Assembly (NCBI GenBank): GCA_943912255.1
Contig: CALTTP010000004.1
Location: forward strand, 62,001-126,000
DNA from: an uncultured Peptoniphilaceae bacterium
GTDB lineage: Bacteria > Bacillota > Clostridia > Tissierellales > Peptoniphilaceae
Length of the DNA: 64,000 bases
Reading direction: 5' to 3'
Made by a program: the position numbers and the translations under genes
The notes under the pieces: generated by a model
What the model saw: the letters and a program-made list of their open reading frames with translations, nothing else
Databases searched by the model: none
Told to the model about the DNA's origin: nothing
In this document: positions 44,591 through 53,168 of the stretch, piece after piece
How the letters are laid out: each line of letters opens with the position of its first letter
How positions within the stretch are numbered: the stretch's first letter is position 1

Positions 44591-44644
44591 AAAGGTATGC
44601 TGCCTCAATCCCATGGATTAGGTAACATACCTTTTATAATGCTC
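44591..44644. terminator. bidirectional terminator between convergent genes
   Basis: AAAGGTATG pairs with CATACCTTT, with a second inner stem (CCTCAATCC / GGATTAGG). T-runs lie on both sides. It ends both the propeller gene and rsmG. Confidence 0.85.
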
Positions 44645-44653
44645 TTTTTAATT

Positions 44654-45361
44654 TTACAGTGGCTTGTTCTTTGGTTTTCCGCCACCTCTAGGATATTTCC
44701 TTGGAGTAGGGGAAACCTTCTTAATCACAATTAGAGTCCGATCGGAGTTTTCATAATCTAAGTTATAACTTATGATATCGGTGATTTCTCCACCTAATGT
44801 CTTAATGGCATTTTGTGCTTCTTCTGTCTCTTCCTTACCTGACGGACCTTTCATAGATATAAAACTGCCACCAACTTTTATAAATGGTAAACTATATTCT
44901 ACTAATGTGTTAAGTCTAGAGACAGCTCTTGAAATTCCATAGTCATATTGTTCCCTATAGGACTTTGTTCTCCCTAGTTCTTCTGCTCTACCATGAATTG
45001 CTTCAATATTATTAATATTCATCTCAGATATAGTATTTTTTAAGAACTTTATTCTTTTGTTTAGAGAATCCAGTAAGGTGATTTTTAAATCATCGCGATA
45101 GAACTTTATAGGCATTCCTGGAAAGCCACCGCCAGTACCAATATCTATTAAGCTTGCATCTTGTTTCATCTCCACCTTAACTAGAGGCAGTAGGGAGTCC
45201 AAGAAGTGTTTATAGTTAACTTCTTCTTCCTCTGTAATACTTGTAAGATTTAAAAACTTATTGGTTTCAAGCATCATCTGTCTAAATTTCTCAAATTTTT
45301 CAAGAGTATCATCAGATAGTACAATATCTTCTGACTTCATAACCTCTTTTAAATTACTCAT
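44654..45361 (-). CDS. rsmG: 16S rRNA (guanine-527-N7)-methyltransferase
   Basis: A 235-residue GidB-family methyltransferase. The SAM-binding motif is LIDIGTGGGFPGMPIKF near residue 65, NLTSITEEEEV precedes it, and DYGISRAVSRLNTLVEY lies near residue 135. A C-terminal basic and proline-rich tail (SPTPRKYPRGGGKPKNKP) is typical. It overlaps mnmG by 8 nt and is the last gene of the leftward origin operon. Confidence 0.97.
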   Translation of the reverse strand: MSNLKEVMKSEDIVLSDDTLEKFEKFRQMMLETNKFLNLTSITEEEEVNYKHFLDSLLPLVKVEMKQDASLIDIGTGGGFPGMPIKFYRDDLKITLLDSLNKRIKFLKNTISEMNINNIEAIHGRAEELGRTKSYREQYDYGISRAVSRLNTLVEYSLPFIKVGGSFISMKGPSGKEETEEAQNAIKTLGGEITDIISYNLDYENSDRTLIVIKKVSPTPRKYPRGGGKPKNKPL

Positions 45362-47252
45362 CTTTATTCCTCTTTCTAGTCTCCAAGTAAATCAGTATAA
45401 CGTTAATATCCGCTGGACTAACTCCAGAGATTCTACTAGCCTGACCTAGAGAATCTGGCTTAATCTTGTTTAATTTCTGTACAGCCTCATTAGAAAGACT
45501 CTTAATATTCTTGTAGTCCTCAATAAAGCTAATATCTCTTCTCTCCAGCTTTTTAAATCTTTCAATCTGTTGCTTTTGCTTAGCAATATATCCCTCATAT
45601 TTAATATGGGTTTGAACCTGTATCCTTATTTCTCTATCCAGTAGGGGAGGGTCAATATCAAATACCTTAACCTTCTCATAGTCAAGCTCTGGTCTTTTTA
45701 TAAGGTCAAGTAGAGTATGGGATTTTTGAAGTTCTGTAGATCCTAAATCCAATAATATTTTATTATTTTCACCTGTTGGATTTACCTTGATTTTATCAAG
45801 GCGTTTTAGTTCCTCTTCCACAAGTTTTTTTCTTAACCTAGTCTTTTCCATTCTCTCTTCAGTTACAAGTCCAATATCATATCCAAGTTGGGTCAATCTA
45901 AAATCTGCGTTATCTTGGCGAAGAGTTAGACGATACTCTGCTCTAGAAGTCATCATCCTATAGGGTTCATTGGTTCCCTTTGTCACTAAGTCATCTATTA
46001 AAACCCCTATATAGGCATCGGACCTATCTAAGACAAAAGGCTCTTTCCCTTTAATCTTCAAGTAGGCGTTAATTCCCGCCATTAGCCCTTGAGCTGCTGC
46101 CTCCTCATATCCAGAAGATCCATTTATCTGTCCAGCAAAAAATAGTCCGTCAATTTCCATATGCTCCAAAGTACGTTTCAAAATAGTTGGGTCGATACAA
46201 TCGTACTCAATTCCATAGGCAGACCTCATAAACTTCATATTTTCAAAGCCTATTATGGTCTTATACATCTCTTTTTGAACATCTTCAGGTAAAGTAGAAG
46301 AAACACCTTGTATATACATCTCTTTCGTATCCAGGCCCTCTGGCTCTACAAAGACTTGATGTTCGTCCCTTTCCGTAAATCTTATAACTTTATCCTCTAT
46401 GGAAGGACAGTACCTTGGCCCAACTCCTTTGACAATGCCTGCATACATTGGACTTCTGTGTAGGTTTTCTTCAATTATTCTCTTAGTTTCCTTAGTTGTA
46501 TAGGTCAAATAGCAATTTTCTTGTTTTTTATTTAAGTCTTCGCCAAAATTCATAAAGGAAAATGGGATGATTTCATCATCTCCCGGTTGGACCTCCATAA
46601 CAGAAAAGTCCAAAGTATCTCTATGAACCCTTGCAGGTGTTCCCGTTTTAAACCTTCTAAGTTCAATTCCCAGTTCTTTTAACGACTCAGAGAGGAGTTT
46701 TGAGGATTTTAGGCCATGGGGACCAGATTCTATCTGTAATTCCCCTTGTAAAACCAATCCCTTCAAGTAGGTTCCCGTTGCTAATATTACGGCTTTGGTT
46801 TCATAAATTGCACAATTTATGGTTTCAACGGATACAATTTTTCCATCTTCCACATTTAGTTTTGTAACTTCTCCTTCTACCAAGTCCAAGTTCTTTGTAT
46901 TTTCAAGAACTTTTTTCATCTCCCTATGATAGGCAGGTTTATCTGCTTGAACCCTTAGGGAGTGGACAGCTGGTCCCTTAGAGGTATTTAACATTCTCGA
47001 CTGAATAAAAGTCTTATCTATGATAAGTGCCATTTCTCCCCCTAGGGCGTCAATCTCTCTAACTAAATGGCCTTTTCCTGTTCCACCGATATTAGGGTTA
47101 CATGGCAAGTCTGCAACAGAGTCTAAACTCATAGTCAAAATTACAGTCTTAAGACCTAGTCTTGCAGTGGCTAAAGCCGCTTCAGTACCAGCATGACCTG
47201 CACCAATAACCAAAACATCCACTGGTTCTTCTCTATATTTTTTTATTTCCAT
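45354..47252 (-). CDS. mnmG: tRNA 5-carboxymethylaminomethyluridine modification enzyme MnmG
   Basis: A 632-residue GidA-family protein. It begins with the FAD dinucleotide fold VLVIGAGHAGTEAALATARLG, contains the GGTGKGHLVREIDALGGEM motif near residue 50 and INGSSGYEEAAAQG near residue 370. With MnmE it modifies U34 of several tRNAs. I chose the ATG at 47252, with AATAGGTG upstream, which gives the family length and lies 5 nt after mnmE. Confidence 0.97.
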   Translation of the reverse strand: MEIKKYREEPVDVLVIGAGHAGTEAALATARLGLKTVILTMSLDSVADLPCNPNIGGTGKGHLVREIDALGGEMALIIDKTFIQSRMLNTSKGPAVHSLRVQADKPAYHREMKKVLENTKNLDLVEGEVTKLNVEDGKIVSVETINCAIYETKAVILATGTYLKGLVLQGELQIESGPHGLKSSKLLSESLKELGIELRRFKTGTPARVHRDTLDFSVMEVQPGDDEIIPFSFMNFGEDLNKKQENCYLTYTTKETKRIIEENLHRSPMYAGIVKGVGPRYCPSIEDKVIRFTERDEHQVFVEPEGLDTKEMYIQGVSSTLPEDVQKEMYKTIIGFENMKFMRSAYGIEYDCIDPTILKRTLEHMEIDGLFFAGQINGSSGYEEAAAQGLMAGINAYLKIKGKEPFVLDRSDAYIGVLIDDLVTKGTNEPYRMMTSRAEYRLTLRQDNADFRLTQLGYDIGLVTEERMEKTRLRKKLVEEELKRLDKIKVNPTGENNKILLDLGSTELQKSHTLLDLIKRPELDYEKVKVFDIDPPLLDREIRIQVQTHIKYEGYIAKQKQQIERFKKLERRDISFIEDYKNIKSLSNEAVQKLNKIKPDSLGQASRISGVSPADINVILIYLETRKRNKDE

Positions 47253-47257
47253 AACAC

Positions 47258-48622
47258 CTATTTCCCAATACAAAAATCTCTAAAAATCTTATCCAATACA
47301 TCATCTTCAATGGATTCACCTGTGATTTCACCTAGGATTTCCCAAGAAGATCTCAAATCCAGTTCTATACAATCTATTGGTACCTCCATCTCTAAATCCT
47401 TGAGGGAGGACCTTAAATAGTCTATTGCTCGTTTAATAACATCTCTATGTCTTACATTTGTAACTAGTAAGTCTGATTCCGTTTTTAGGTTTCCACCATA
47501 GAACATTTCAGAAATCTGTTTTTCCAATTTTTCAATTCCTAAATTATTTTTAACGGAAACTTTAATAACAGGTATTTCACCTTCCAAAGCTAATTTTTCA
47601 ATATCCAATTTTTCTGGCAAATCCTCTTTATTAAGTAGGATAATAGCTTTTCTTCCCTTTAGGAGTTCTAAGACTTCCAAGTCCTCCTGTTCTAAAGGCT
47701 TAGATAGGTCGAATATTGCAATTATCAAATCTGCAGATTTAGCATAGTCTAAAGACCTGTCTACACCAATCTGTTCCACTAGGTCTTCACTTTGCCTGAT
47801 GCCTGCAGTATCGCTTATCTTTAATACTATTCCATCTAAATCGATATACTCTTCAATAACATCCCTAGTAGTACCTGGAATATCCGTTACTATGGCTTTA
47901 TTTACCTTTGCCAAGGCATTTAACAAAGAGGACTTTCCAACATTTGGCTTTCCTATAATGGTGGTGTTGATACCTTCTCTAATAATCTTTCCACGATTAG
48001 AAGAATTATAGAGTTTTTCAAGTCGTTGCAAAATTTCCCTACCATCTCGTAATATAATGCCAGTATCTGGTTCTTCCTGTCCATCTTCAGTAAAATTGAT
48101 GGTATATTCAACCCTTGCAAGTAGATCCAACAATCCATCTCTTAAATCTTTTATTTCATTTTTTAGAGAGCCACCTAGTTGGTTTATGAAAGCTTCATAG
48201 GATTTGTCCGTCTTTGCCTTAATAAGGTCTATAACGGCCTCTGCTTGAGATAGATCCAGTCTTCCATTTAAAAAGGCCCTTTTGGTAAATTCTCCTCTAT
48301 CTGCAATTCTTGCACCATTTTTAATGGTCAAGTCCAATACCTTTCTAACGGCGATTATTCCACCATGGGTATAAATCTCCACCATATCCTCTCTGGTGTA
48401 GGTAGAAGGCCCCTTCATAAAGGCTATAAGAACTTCATCTATGAGTTCCTCACCATCGTAGATATGACCATAAATCAATTTTCTATTATTAAAATCACTA
48501 CTTTTTGCTGCAGGTCTAAAAATCTTTTTTCCTATATCCATGGCATTTAAACCGCTCATTCTTACGATTCCAATGCCTGCTTCACCTGTAGCCGATGAAA
48601 TAGCAGTAATTGTATCTTCCAT
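47258..48622 (-). CDS. mnmE: tRNA modification GTPase MnmE
   Basis: A 454-residue GTPase. The N-terminal TrmE domain starts DTITAISSATGEAGIGIVRM; the G domain has GKPNVGKSSLLN, DIPGTTRD, DTAG and NKEDLP; the C-terminus ends FCIGK, the conserved CxGK motif. It partners with MnmG. The ATG at 48622 follows AGAGGATG; an upstream in-frame ATG at 48676 is less likely. Confidence 0.97.
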   Translation of the reverse strand: MEDTITAISSATGEAGIGIVRMSGLNAMDIGKKIFRPAAKSSDFNNRKLIYGHIYDGEELIDEVLIAFMKGPSTYTREDMVEIYTHGGIIAVRKVLDLTIKNGARIADRGEFTKRAFLNGRLDLSQAEAVIDLIKAKTDKSYEAFINQLGGSLKNEIKDLRDGLLDLLARVEYTINFTEDGQEEPDTGIILRDGREILQRLEKLYNSSNRGKIIREGINTTIIGKPNVGKSSLLNALAKVNKAIVTDIPGTTRDVIEEYIDLDGIVLKISDTAGIRQSEDLVEQIGVDRSLDYAKSADLIIAIFDLSKPLEQEDLEVLELLKGRKAIILLNKEDLPEKLDIEKLALEGEIPVIKVSVKNNLGIEKLEKQISEMFYGGNLKTESDLLVTNVRHRDVIKRAIDYLRSSLKDLEMEVPIDCIELDLRSSWEILGEITGESIEDDVLDKIFRDFCIGK

Positions 48623-48658
48623 AAAACCACATCCTCTTTTTTGATTATACCATATGAA

Positions 48659-48691
48659 ACAAGTCCCTTTATCCACTAATAAAGGACTTGA
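48659..48691. terminator. hairpin between khpB and mnmE
   Basis: CAAGTCCCTTTAT pairs with ATAAAGGACTTG, with a single bulge. On the minus strand it is followed by TTTCAT only, so it may be a weak terminator or a processing hairpin. Confidence 0.55.
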
Positions 48692-48713
48692 TTATCTAAA
48701 TCTCAATAAGAAA

Positions 48714-48732
48714 AGCCTGCATATAGCAGACT
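48714..48732 (-). terminator. terminator after khpB
   Basis: On the minus strand AGTCTGC pairs with GCAGGCT (one G-T pair) around TATAT and is followed by TTTTC, 8 nt past the khpB stop codon. Confidence 0.65.
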
Positions 48733-48739
48733 TCTCAAA

Positions 48740-49582
48740 TTAATGTCTCTTTAATTTTATAACCACTCTTCTATAGGGTTCGTTGCCCTCACTTGAGGTA
48801 TAAATCCCGGAAACAGATTGAAGACATGAGTGGATAATTCTTCTTTCATATGGATTCATTGGTTCCAATCTCATATTCTTATTGTATTTTTTTGCCTTAT
48901 TTGCCATTTTCATAGCTAGAGATTGTAATGATCTAGTTCTCTTTTCCCTGTAATTATTACAATCAACAGAAATTCTAATGTATTTTTCAGCATTTCTATT
49001 GGCAACTAAATTTACAATGTATTGGATAGCATCTAAAGTTTCGCCTCTTTTACCAATAACTATTCCAATATCATTTTCATTTACAGGAATGATATTAAAT
49101 TTTATTCCATAGTCGTCAGTAAAAGTTTCAATATTCGATTCAATTCCCATTTTGGAAACAACAGAATTCAAAAAATCTCTGATTTTAGATTTTAATTCAT
49201 CGTCAATTTCAACAACTTCTTCTTTACTATCTTCAACATTTTTAGATTTATTTTCCCTTGTGTCAGTTGTCTCTTTAACAGATGACTTTTCATCTACATA
49301 TTTTTTTCCTATAGAGACCTTGGTCTCCTTTTGGCTAGTCTTCTTATTATCTGTTTTTATTCCGGAGCTATTACTGGAAATTACGTCATTTAAAAGCTGT
49401 TCAATATCCTCTTCACAGGAAACCTTGACTACGGCATCTTTCGCTCCAAATAGTCCAAATATTCCATTTTTAGGTTCTTCCAAAACTTCAATAACAGCTT
49501 CTTCCTTCGAACAATCTAATTCTTCAATAGCAAGTGACACCGCTTCTTCAACGGTCTTTGCCACCTTAACTGTTGACTTCAT
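48740..49582 (-). CDS. khpB: RNA-binding protein KhpB (Jag/SpoIIIJ-associated)
   Basis: A 280-residue RNA-binding protein. It has an N-terminal Jag_N domain (residues 1-50, with EEPKNGIFGLFGAKDAVVKV), an acidic and lysine-rich linker, a KH domain with GIVIGKRGETLDAIQYIVN near residue 178, and an R3H domain with NPYERRIIHSCLQS near residue 245. It is the usual companion of yidC and works with KhpA in RNA binding and cell-wall growth control. AAGGAG precedes the ATG. Confidence 0.95.
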   Translation of the reverse strand: MKSTVKVAKTVEEAVSLAIEELDCSKEEAVIEVLEEPKNGIFGLFGAKDAVVKVSCEEDIEQLLNDVISSNSSGIKTDNKKTSQKETKVSIGKKYVDEKSSVKETTDTRENKSKNVEDSKEEVVEIDDELKSKIRDFLNSVVSKMGIESNIETFTDDYGIKFNIIPVNENDIGIVIGKRGETLDAIQYIVNLVANRNAEKYIRISVDCNNYREKRTRSLQSLAMKMANKAKKYNKNMRLEPMNPYERRIIHSCLQSVSGIYTSSEGNEPYRRVVIKLKRH

Positions 49583-49594
49583 GTAAGCTCCTTC

Positions 49595-50332
49595 CTACTT
49601 TTTCTTTATTTTTTCCTTATCTTTTTTAGTTATAACAACTTCTTCCTCATCATTCTTTCCAATAAAGAATCTAAATATCATTTCTATGATATTACCAAAA
49701 ATCCAGTAGATGGATAGAGCAGGTTGATAACTTCTTGCAAAGAAAAAGAACATTATAGGCATGGCATATTGCATAGTAAAGTTCATTCCCTGCATTGGGT
49801 TATTTTCCTCTCCAGGAGTGGTCTTTGGCATATTCATCTTCGTAAATAAGAATTGAGTAAGGGCCAGTAGAGTAGGCAATATCAAATCACCTGAGTTTTT
49901 AACTGTAATGTCCTTTATCCAAAAGAAATTTAAGTTAATGTCCTTACTTAACTCTAGATATTTAAGAGGCTCTCTCATAACAGGGAACAAAGCCCAAATT
50001 ATAAGTAATTGTATAAGCATAGGTAAACACGAAGCTAGTGGATTATATCCCATTTCCCTTTGAAATTCCATAACTTTTTGTTGGTAAAGTTGAGGATCAT
50101 GTTTATACTTAGCTTCAAGTTTTTTCAATTCCGGTTGAAATTTTGCATTAAGCTTTTGCATCTTAATATTTGAAAGGGTAACTGGCAACATAGCCAATTT
50201 ATAGATCAATGTCAATATTAAAATGGACATTGCGAAATATGAAATCGACTCTGGCTCAGTTCCAATCTTCGATATAGTAAGATATATAACTTCTAGAATC
50301 TTACCGATTATCGAGCTGAGTAATTTTGTCAT
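49595..50332 (-). CDS. yidC: membrane protein insertase YidC/OxaI
   Basis: A 245-residue insertase without a large periplasmic domain, as in Gram-positives. It has helices at about residues 33-55 (MSILILTLIYKLAMLPVT), a charged cytoplasmic hairpin (KLEAKYKHDPQLYQQKVMEF), MLIQLLIIWALFPVM near residue 105, and two late helices. It inserts membrane proteins and works with the YidD product of the upstream gene. A signal-peptide cysteine is not evident. It starts 14 nt after yidD. Confidence 0.96.
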   Translation of the reverse strand: MTKLLSSIIGKILEVIYLTISKIGTEPESISYFAMSILILTLIYKLAMLPVTLSNIKMQKLNAKFQPELKKLEAKYKHDPQLYQQKVMEFQREMGYNPLASCLPMLIQLLIIWALFPVMREPLKYLELSKDINLNFFWIKDITVKNSGDLILPTLLALTQFLFTKMNMPKTTPGEENNPMQGMNFTMQYAMPIMFFFFARSYQPALSIYWIFGNIIEMIFRFFIGKNDEEEVVITKKDKEKIKKK

Positions 50333-50346
50333 AAACTCTCCTAATC

Positions 50347-50559
50347 TTATTTTAATGGATCATAGCCGCCCTTGCTAAAGGGATTACATCTTAAAATTCT
50401 CCATATAGTAAGAAAAGTACCTTTAAATACACCGTATTTATCATAAGCCTGTAAGGCATAGGAAGATCAGGTAGGATAGTACTTACACTTTCCTTGACCT
50501 AAATAAGGCGAAATAAACACTTGATATATTTTTATAAAAAACATAGGTATGAACTTCAT
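50347..50559 (-). CDS. yidD: membrane protein insertion efficiency factor YidD, with in-frame UGA at the conserved cysteine (probable selenoprotein)
   Basis: A 70-residue protein with every YidD feature: IKIYQVFISPYLG near residue 9, CKYYPT-U-SSYALQAYDKYG near residue 25, GTFLTIWRILRCNPFSKGGYDP near residue 47. The frame is uninterrupted except for TGA at 50467-50469 (residue 31), exactly at the cysteine of the family motif PTCSxYA. A perfect 7-bp hairpin with a GGU loop (50424-50440) begins 26 nt past it. GAAGGTG precedes the ATG, 2 nt after rnpA, and yidC follows. Two other selenoproteins in the window show selenocysteine decoding. Alternatives are an opal mutation or sequence error. Confidence 0.8.
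50424..50440 (-). promoter_or_regulatory. SECIS-like hairpin in yidD
   Basis: On the minus strand TAAATACGGTGTATTTA is a perfect 7-bp stem with a GGU triloop. The loop begins 33 nt after the UGA, within the usual 16-37 nt range of bacterial SECIS elements, and has the same GGU core as the GrdB-type hairpin at 15890. The stem is A-T rich, so folding is weaker than in the other two. Confidence 0.6.
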
Positions 50560-50561
50560 AG

Positions 50562-50897
50562 CTACACCTTCTTTGAAATCTTTCTAATCAAATGCATACA
50601 GGAATTTTCCAACTGTTGATAATTTAACTCTTTAGTGTTTTGTTTTGGTATGACTACAATATCGTAGCCCCGAATCAAAGAGTTCCAATTTAAACGAAAA
50701 ATTTCTTTAAGTCTTCTCTTTATCTTGTTTCTGGTAACGGCATTTCCAAATTTTTTTGTAATAGAGAATCCAACACGAGATCCAGGTAAATTATTCTTCT
50801 TTACAACAAAGGTAAAATTTCTATTAAAATATCCACTGCCTTTTTTGTAAACTATTCTAAAATCTCTATTACTTCTCAATCTTTTTTCTTTTTCCAT
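50562..50897 (-). CDS. rnpA: ribonuclease P protein component
   Basis: A 111-residue basic protein. It has the start KEKRLRSNRDFRIVYKKG and the signature AVTRNKIKRRLKEIFR (RNR-type motif) near residue 60, with a VVIPKQNTKELNYQQLENS end. It is the protein cofactor of the tRNA 5' maturation ribozyme. It follows rpmH by 31 nt. The start is preceded only by a weak RBS. Confidence 0.96.
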   Translation of the reverse strand: MEKEKRLRSNRDFRIVYKKGSGYFNRNFTFVVKKNNLPGSRVGFSITKKFGNAVTRNKIKRRLKEIFRLNWNSLIRGYDIVVIPKQNTKELNYQQLENSCMHLIRKISKKV

Positions 50898-50928
50898 AAA
50901 TAAAAATTAAAAGACCATAGAATATGGC

Positions 50929-51063
50929 CTAAGCTGAAATAACTTTTCTACCTCTTTTTCTTCTTCTCTTTAAAACTCTTCTACCAGCTTTAGAAGACAT
51001 TCTTTTTCTAAAACCGTGGTCTTTACTTCTTCTTCTTCTATTTGGTTGATATGTTCTCTTCAA
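50929..51063 (-). CDS. rpmH: 50S ribosomal protein L34
   Basis: A 44-residue basic protein: KRTYQPNRRRRSKDHGFRKR followed by MSSKAGRRVLKRRRKRGRK, the complete L34 sequence pattern. The start is TTG at 51061-51063 with GGAGGTG 8 nt upstream. It is the first gene of the leftward operon, and the promoter at 51109-51137 drives it. It was found by translating the minus strand by hand. Confidence 0.97.
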   Translation of the reverse strand: MKRTYQPNRRRRSKDHGFRKRMSSKAGRRVLKRRRKRGRKVISA

Positions 51064-51108
51064 CTTGTTTCACCTCCGTGGAAATAAATGTTACAAAACA
51101 CTAGATAG

Positions 51109-51137
51109 ATTATATAAATGTGAAGGCAAACTGTCAA
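51109..51137 (-). promoter_or_regulatory. consensus sigma-A promoter of rpmH
   Basis: On the minus strand TTGACA and TATAAT are separated by exactly 17 nt, both matching consensus. Confidence 0.92.
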
Positions 51138-51193
51138 GAAATATTGTTAAAATCAATGACTTTAGTCCATAATTTTAAATTTTCTTAAAATAT

Positions 51194-51447
51194 TGTGGAT
51201 AAGGTGGCAAAGATTTATTTAATAAAGGCTAAAATCATTGAAAAATCAATATTTTAAGGCCTGTTTTTATTTGAAGTAAAGGACTATGTTTGGTATAATA
51301 TTAGCAGTAAGTAAATTTAATTGTAATTCACAATTTATGGATATTTTGTGGATAAGTCCATTGTAAAAAGAGAATTTGTTTAATCCAAATGGCTAATTCT
51401 CTATTTTTTTAGGTTATTTTGGATTTCGGATAAGTTTTTGTGGATAA
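51194..51447 (-). other. DnaA-box cluster upstream of dnaA
   Basis: Perfect TGTGGATAA boxes (the complement of TTATCCACA) at 51194-51202, 51347-51355 and 51439-51447, with degenerate relatives near 51458 and 51510. They lie in the roughly 480-bp gap between rpmH and dnaA, which otherwise holds two promoters and no gene. Probably one subregion of oriC and also the site of DnaA autoregulation. Confidence 0.85.
51271..51299 (+). promoter_or_regulatory. promoter of dnaA
   Basis: TTGAAG and TATAAT separated by 17 nt, with TG one base before the -10. The leader of about 240 nt to the dnaA start contains two DnaA boxes. Confidence 0.75.
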
Positions 51448-51543
51448 GTCATCTAATTTGTGGAAAACTCTTACGAAAGTTTATTTCTCACAATCGTCTA
51501 TGAAATATTTTGTGGATTACTTTGTTGATAACGGAGGTATAAA

Positions 51544-52935
51544 ATGGACCTAAATGTTTTATGGTCTGAATTACTGTCTGTTCTTGAAGTAAATATGGAT
51601 ACAGTTGCCTTTGATACTTGGATTATGGCATTGAAACCAATTAAATTGACTTCCTCGGAATTAATACTATCCGCACCAAATGGATTTACAAAAAAGATGA
51701 TAGAAAAGAGATATATAGATGATATCGTCGAAATACTTAATTTTATCTTGAAGACCGAAAGTTCTATAAAGATAATACTGCCTACAGATTCCAATTATAA
51801 ACAGTATCAAGTCAAGGTAAAACCTGGTGGACAACAATATTTTTCCGAAAGTACCCAAGAAGTTAAAGCGACTAAAGAGGATATTGAAAAGTTAAAAGCA
51901 GAACAAATGTTAAATCCAAAATATACATTTGAATCCTTTGTAAAGGGAAAGTCCAATGAGTTTGCCCTTTCAGCCTCTATGGCTGTAGCAAAAAATCCTG
52001 CTACCGCCTACAATCCACTTTTTATCTATGGTGGTCCAGGACTTGGAAAAACCCACTTAATGCAAGCTTTAGCCCATGAGATAATGGATAATTATCCTCA
52101 GCTTAAAGTCATGTATATAAGTAGTGAAAAGTTTACCAATGAACTTATTTCCTCCATTGGAGATAAGTCCAGTAAGAAGAATAGTCAGTTCAGAAATAAA
52201 TATAGAAATATCGATGTTCTACTAATAGACGATATACAGTTTATTGCGGGAAAGGTTGGTACCCAGTTGGAGTTTTTCCACACCTTTAACGATCTATATG
52301 CCCAAAATAAACAGATTATCATGTCTTCAGACAAGCCACCAAAGGAGATTGAAACATTAGAAGAAAGACTGGTTTCAAGGTTTGAGTGGGGACTGATGGC
52401 AGATATTCAAATGCCTGACTACGAAACTAGAGTTGCTATTTTAAAGGCCAAGTTGAAGTTAGAAAATGCAGTTATTTCCGATGAGATATTGGAATATATT
52501 GCAATGAATATAAAGTCCAATATTAGAGAGCTAGAAGGTGCTCTAATGACAGTACTAGCCCATGCACAACTTTTAGATAGTAGAGAGATAGATTTAGACA
52601 GAGCTAAAATTGCATTGAACAAGGTCATAGAGGAAAATGAAAAGAAACCTATAACTCTTGATTCAATACAAGAAGTAGTATGTGAAAAATACAACTTGGA
52701 AATGAAGGATATGTCTTCAAAGACCAGGGCAAAACAAATTGCCTACCCTAGACAGATTGCAATGTACCTGTGTAGACAACTTACAGATCTATCTTTAATC
52801 AAAATTGCAGACTCTTTTAATAGAGACCATTCAACTATAATGCATGGAGTTGACAAGATAACAAAAGACATTGACGAGGACTTAGATTTCGCAGATGAAA
52901 TAAATAGTTTAATTCAAATAATTAAAGGGGATTAA
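51544..52935 (+). CDS. dnaA: chromosomal replication initiator DnaA
   Basis: A 463-residue initiator. Domain I is residues 1-85 or so. The AAA+ domain has Walker A YGGPGLGKTHLMQ near residue 160 and Walker B LLIDDIQF near residue 222. The C-terminal DNA-binding domain ends with DHSTIMHGVDKI near residue 435. It binds TTATCCACA boxes and opens oriC. GGAGG precedes the ATG by 7 nt. It is the first gene of the rightward dnaA-dnaN-recF-gyrBA series. Confidence 0.98.
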   Translation: MDLNVLWSELLSVLEVNMDTVAFDTWIMALKPIKLTSSELILSAPNGFTKKMIEKRYIDDIVEILNFILKTESSIKIILPTDSNYKQYQVKVKPGGQQYFSESTQEVKATKEDIEKLKAEQMLNPKYTFESFVKGKSNEFALSASMAVAKNPATAYNPLFIYGGPGLGKTHLMQALAHEIMDNYPQLKVMYISSEKFTNELISSIGDKSSKKNSQFRNKYRNIDVLLIDDIQFIAGKVGTQLEFFHTFNDLYAQNKQIIMSSDKPPKEIETLEERLVSRFEWGLMADIQMPDYETRVAILKAKLKLENAVISDEILEYIAMNIKSNIRELEGALMTVLAHAQLLDSREIDLDRAKIALNKVIEENEKKPITLDSIQEVVCEKYNLEMKDMSSKTRAKQIAYPRQIAMYLCRQLTDLSLIKIADSFNRDHSTIMHGVDKITKDIDEDLDFADEINSLIQIIKGD

Positions 52936-53117
52936 TCCACAATTATATATTGATATAGCTGTGGATAAAATGTGGACAAGTTGAAAAATATTTATTTATT
53001 AATTTTTTTGTGGATAGTGTTGATAATTCAAGATTTATCAATAATTTATTCACAGGGATGTCAATAGGTTAAAAGTGCATATCATGCTAATTATCCTAGT
53101 TATCCACATTATACACA
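52933..53117 (+). other. oriC DnaA boxes between dnaA and dnaN
   Basis: A degenerate box TAATCCACA at 52933; TGTGGATAA at 52960-52968; TTATTCACA at 53046-53054; then two adjacent boxes TTATCCACA at 53100-53108 and TTATACACA at 53109-53117. An AT-rich stretch (52985-53010) lies between. The paired boxes next to the C-tract are the arrangement of a basal unwinding system. Confidence 0.85.
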
Positions 53118-53139
53118 CCCCCTACTACGACTACTACTA
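53118..53139 (+). other. C-tract plus DnaA-trio (origin unwinding element)
   Basis: CCCCC at 53118-53122 is followed by the repeats CTA CTA CGA CTA CTA CTA (53122-53139). On the opposite strand these read 3'-GAT, the DnaA-trio consensus, five of six exact. They sit immediately after the paired DnaA boxes, as in Bacillus subtilis, and just before the dnaN RBS. Confidence 0.8.
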
Positions 53140-53168
53140 ATCTTTTATTATTATTGTTAGGAGAAAAA

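Noticed and set aside
50452..50464. Hairpin GCC-TTACA-GGC directly after the yidD UGA as the SECIS element
   Set aside because: Its stem is short with mismatches, its loop lacks G/GGU and lies only about 12 nt past the UGA; the perfect GGU-loop hairpin at 50424-50440 fits better.
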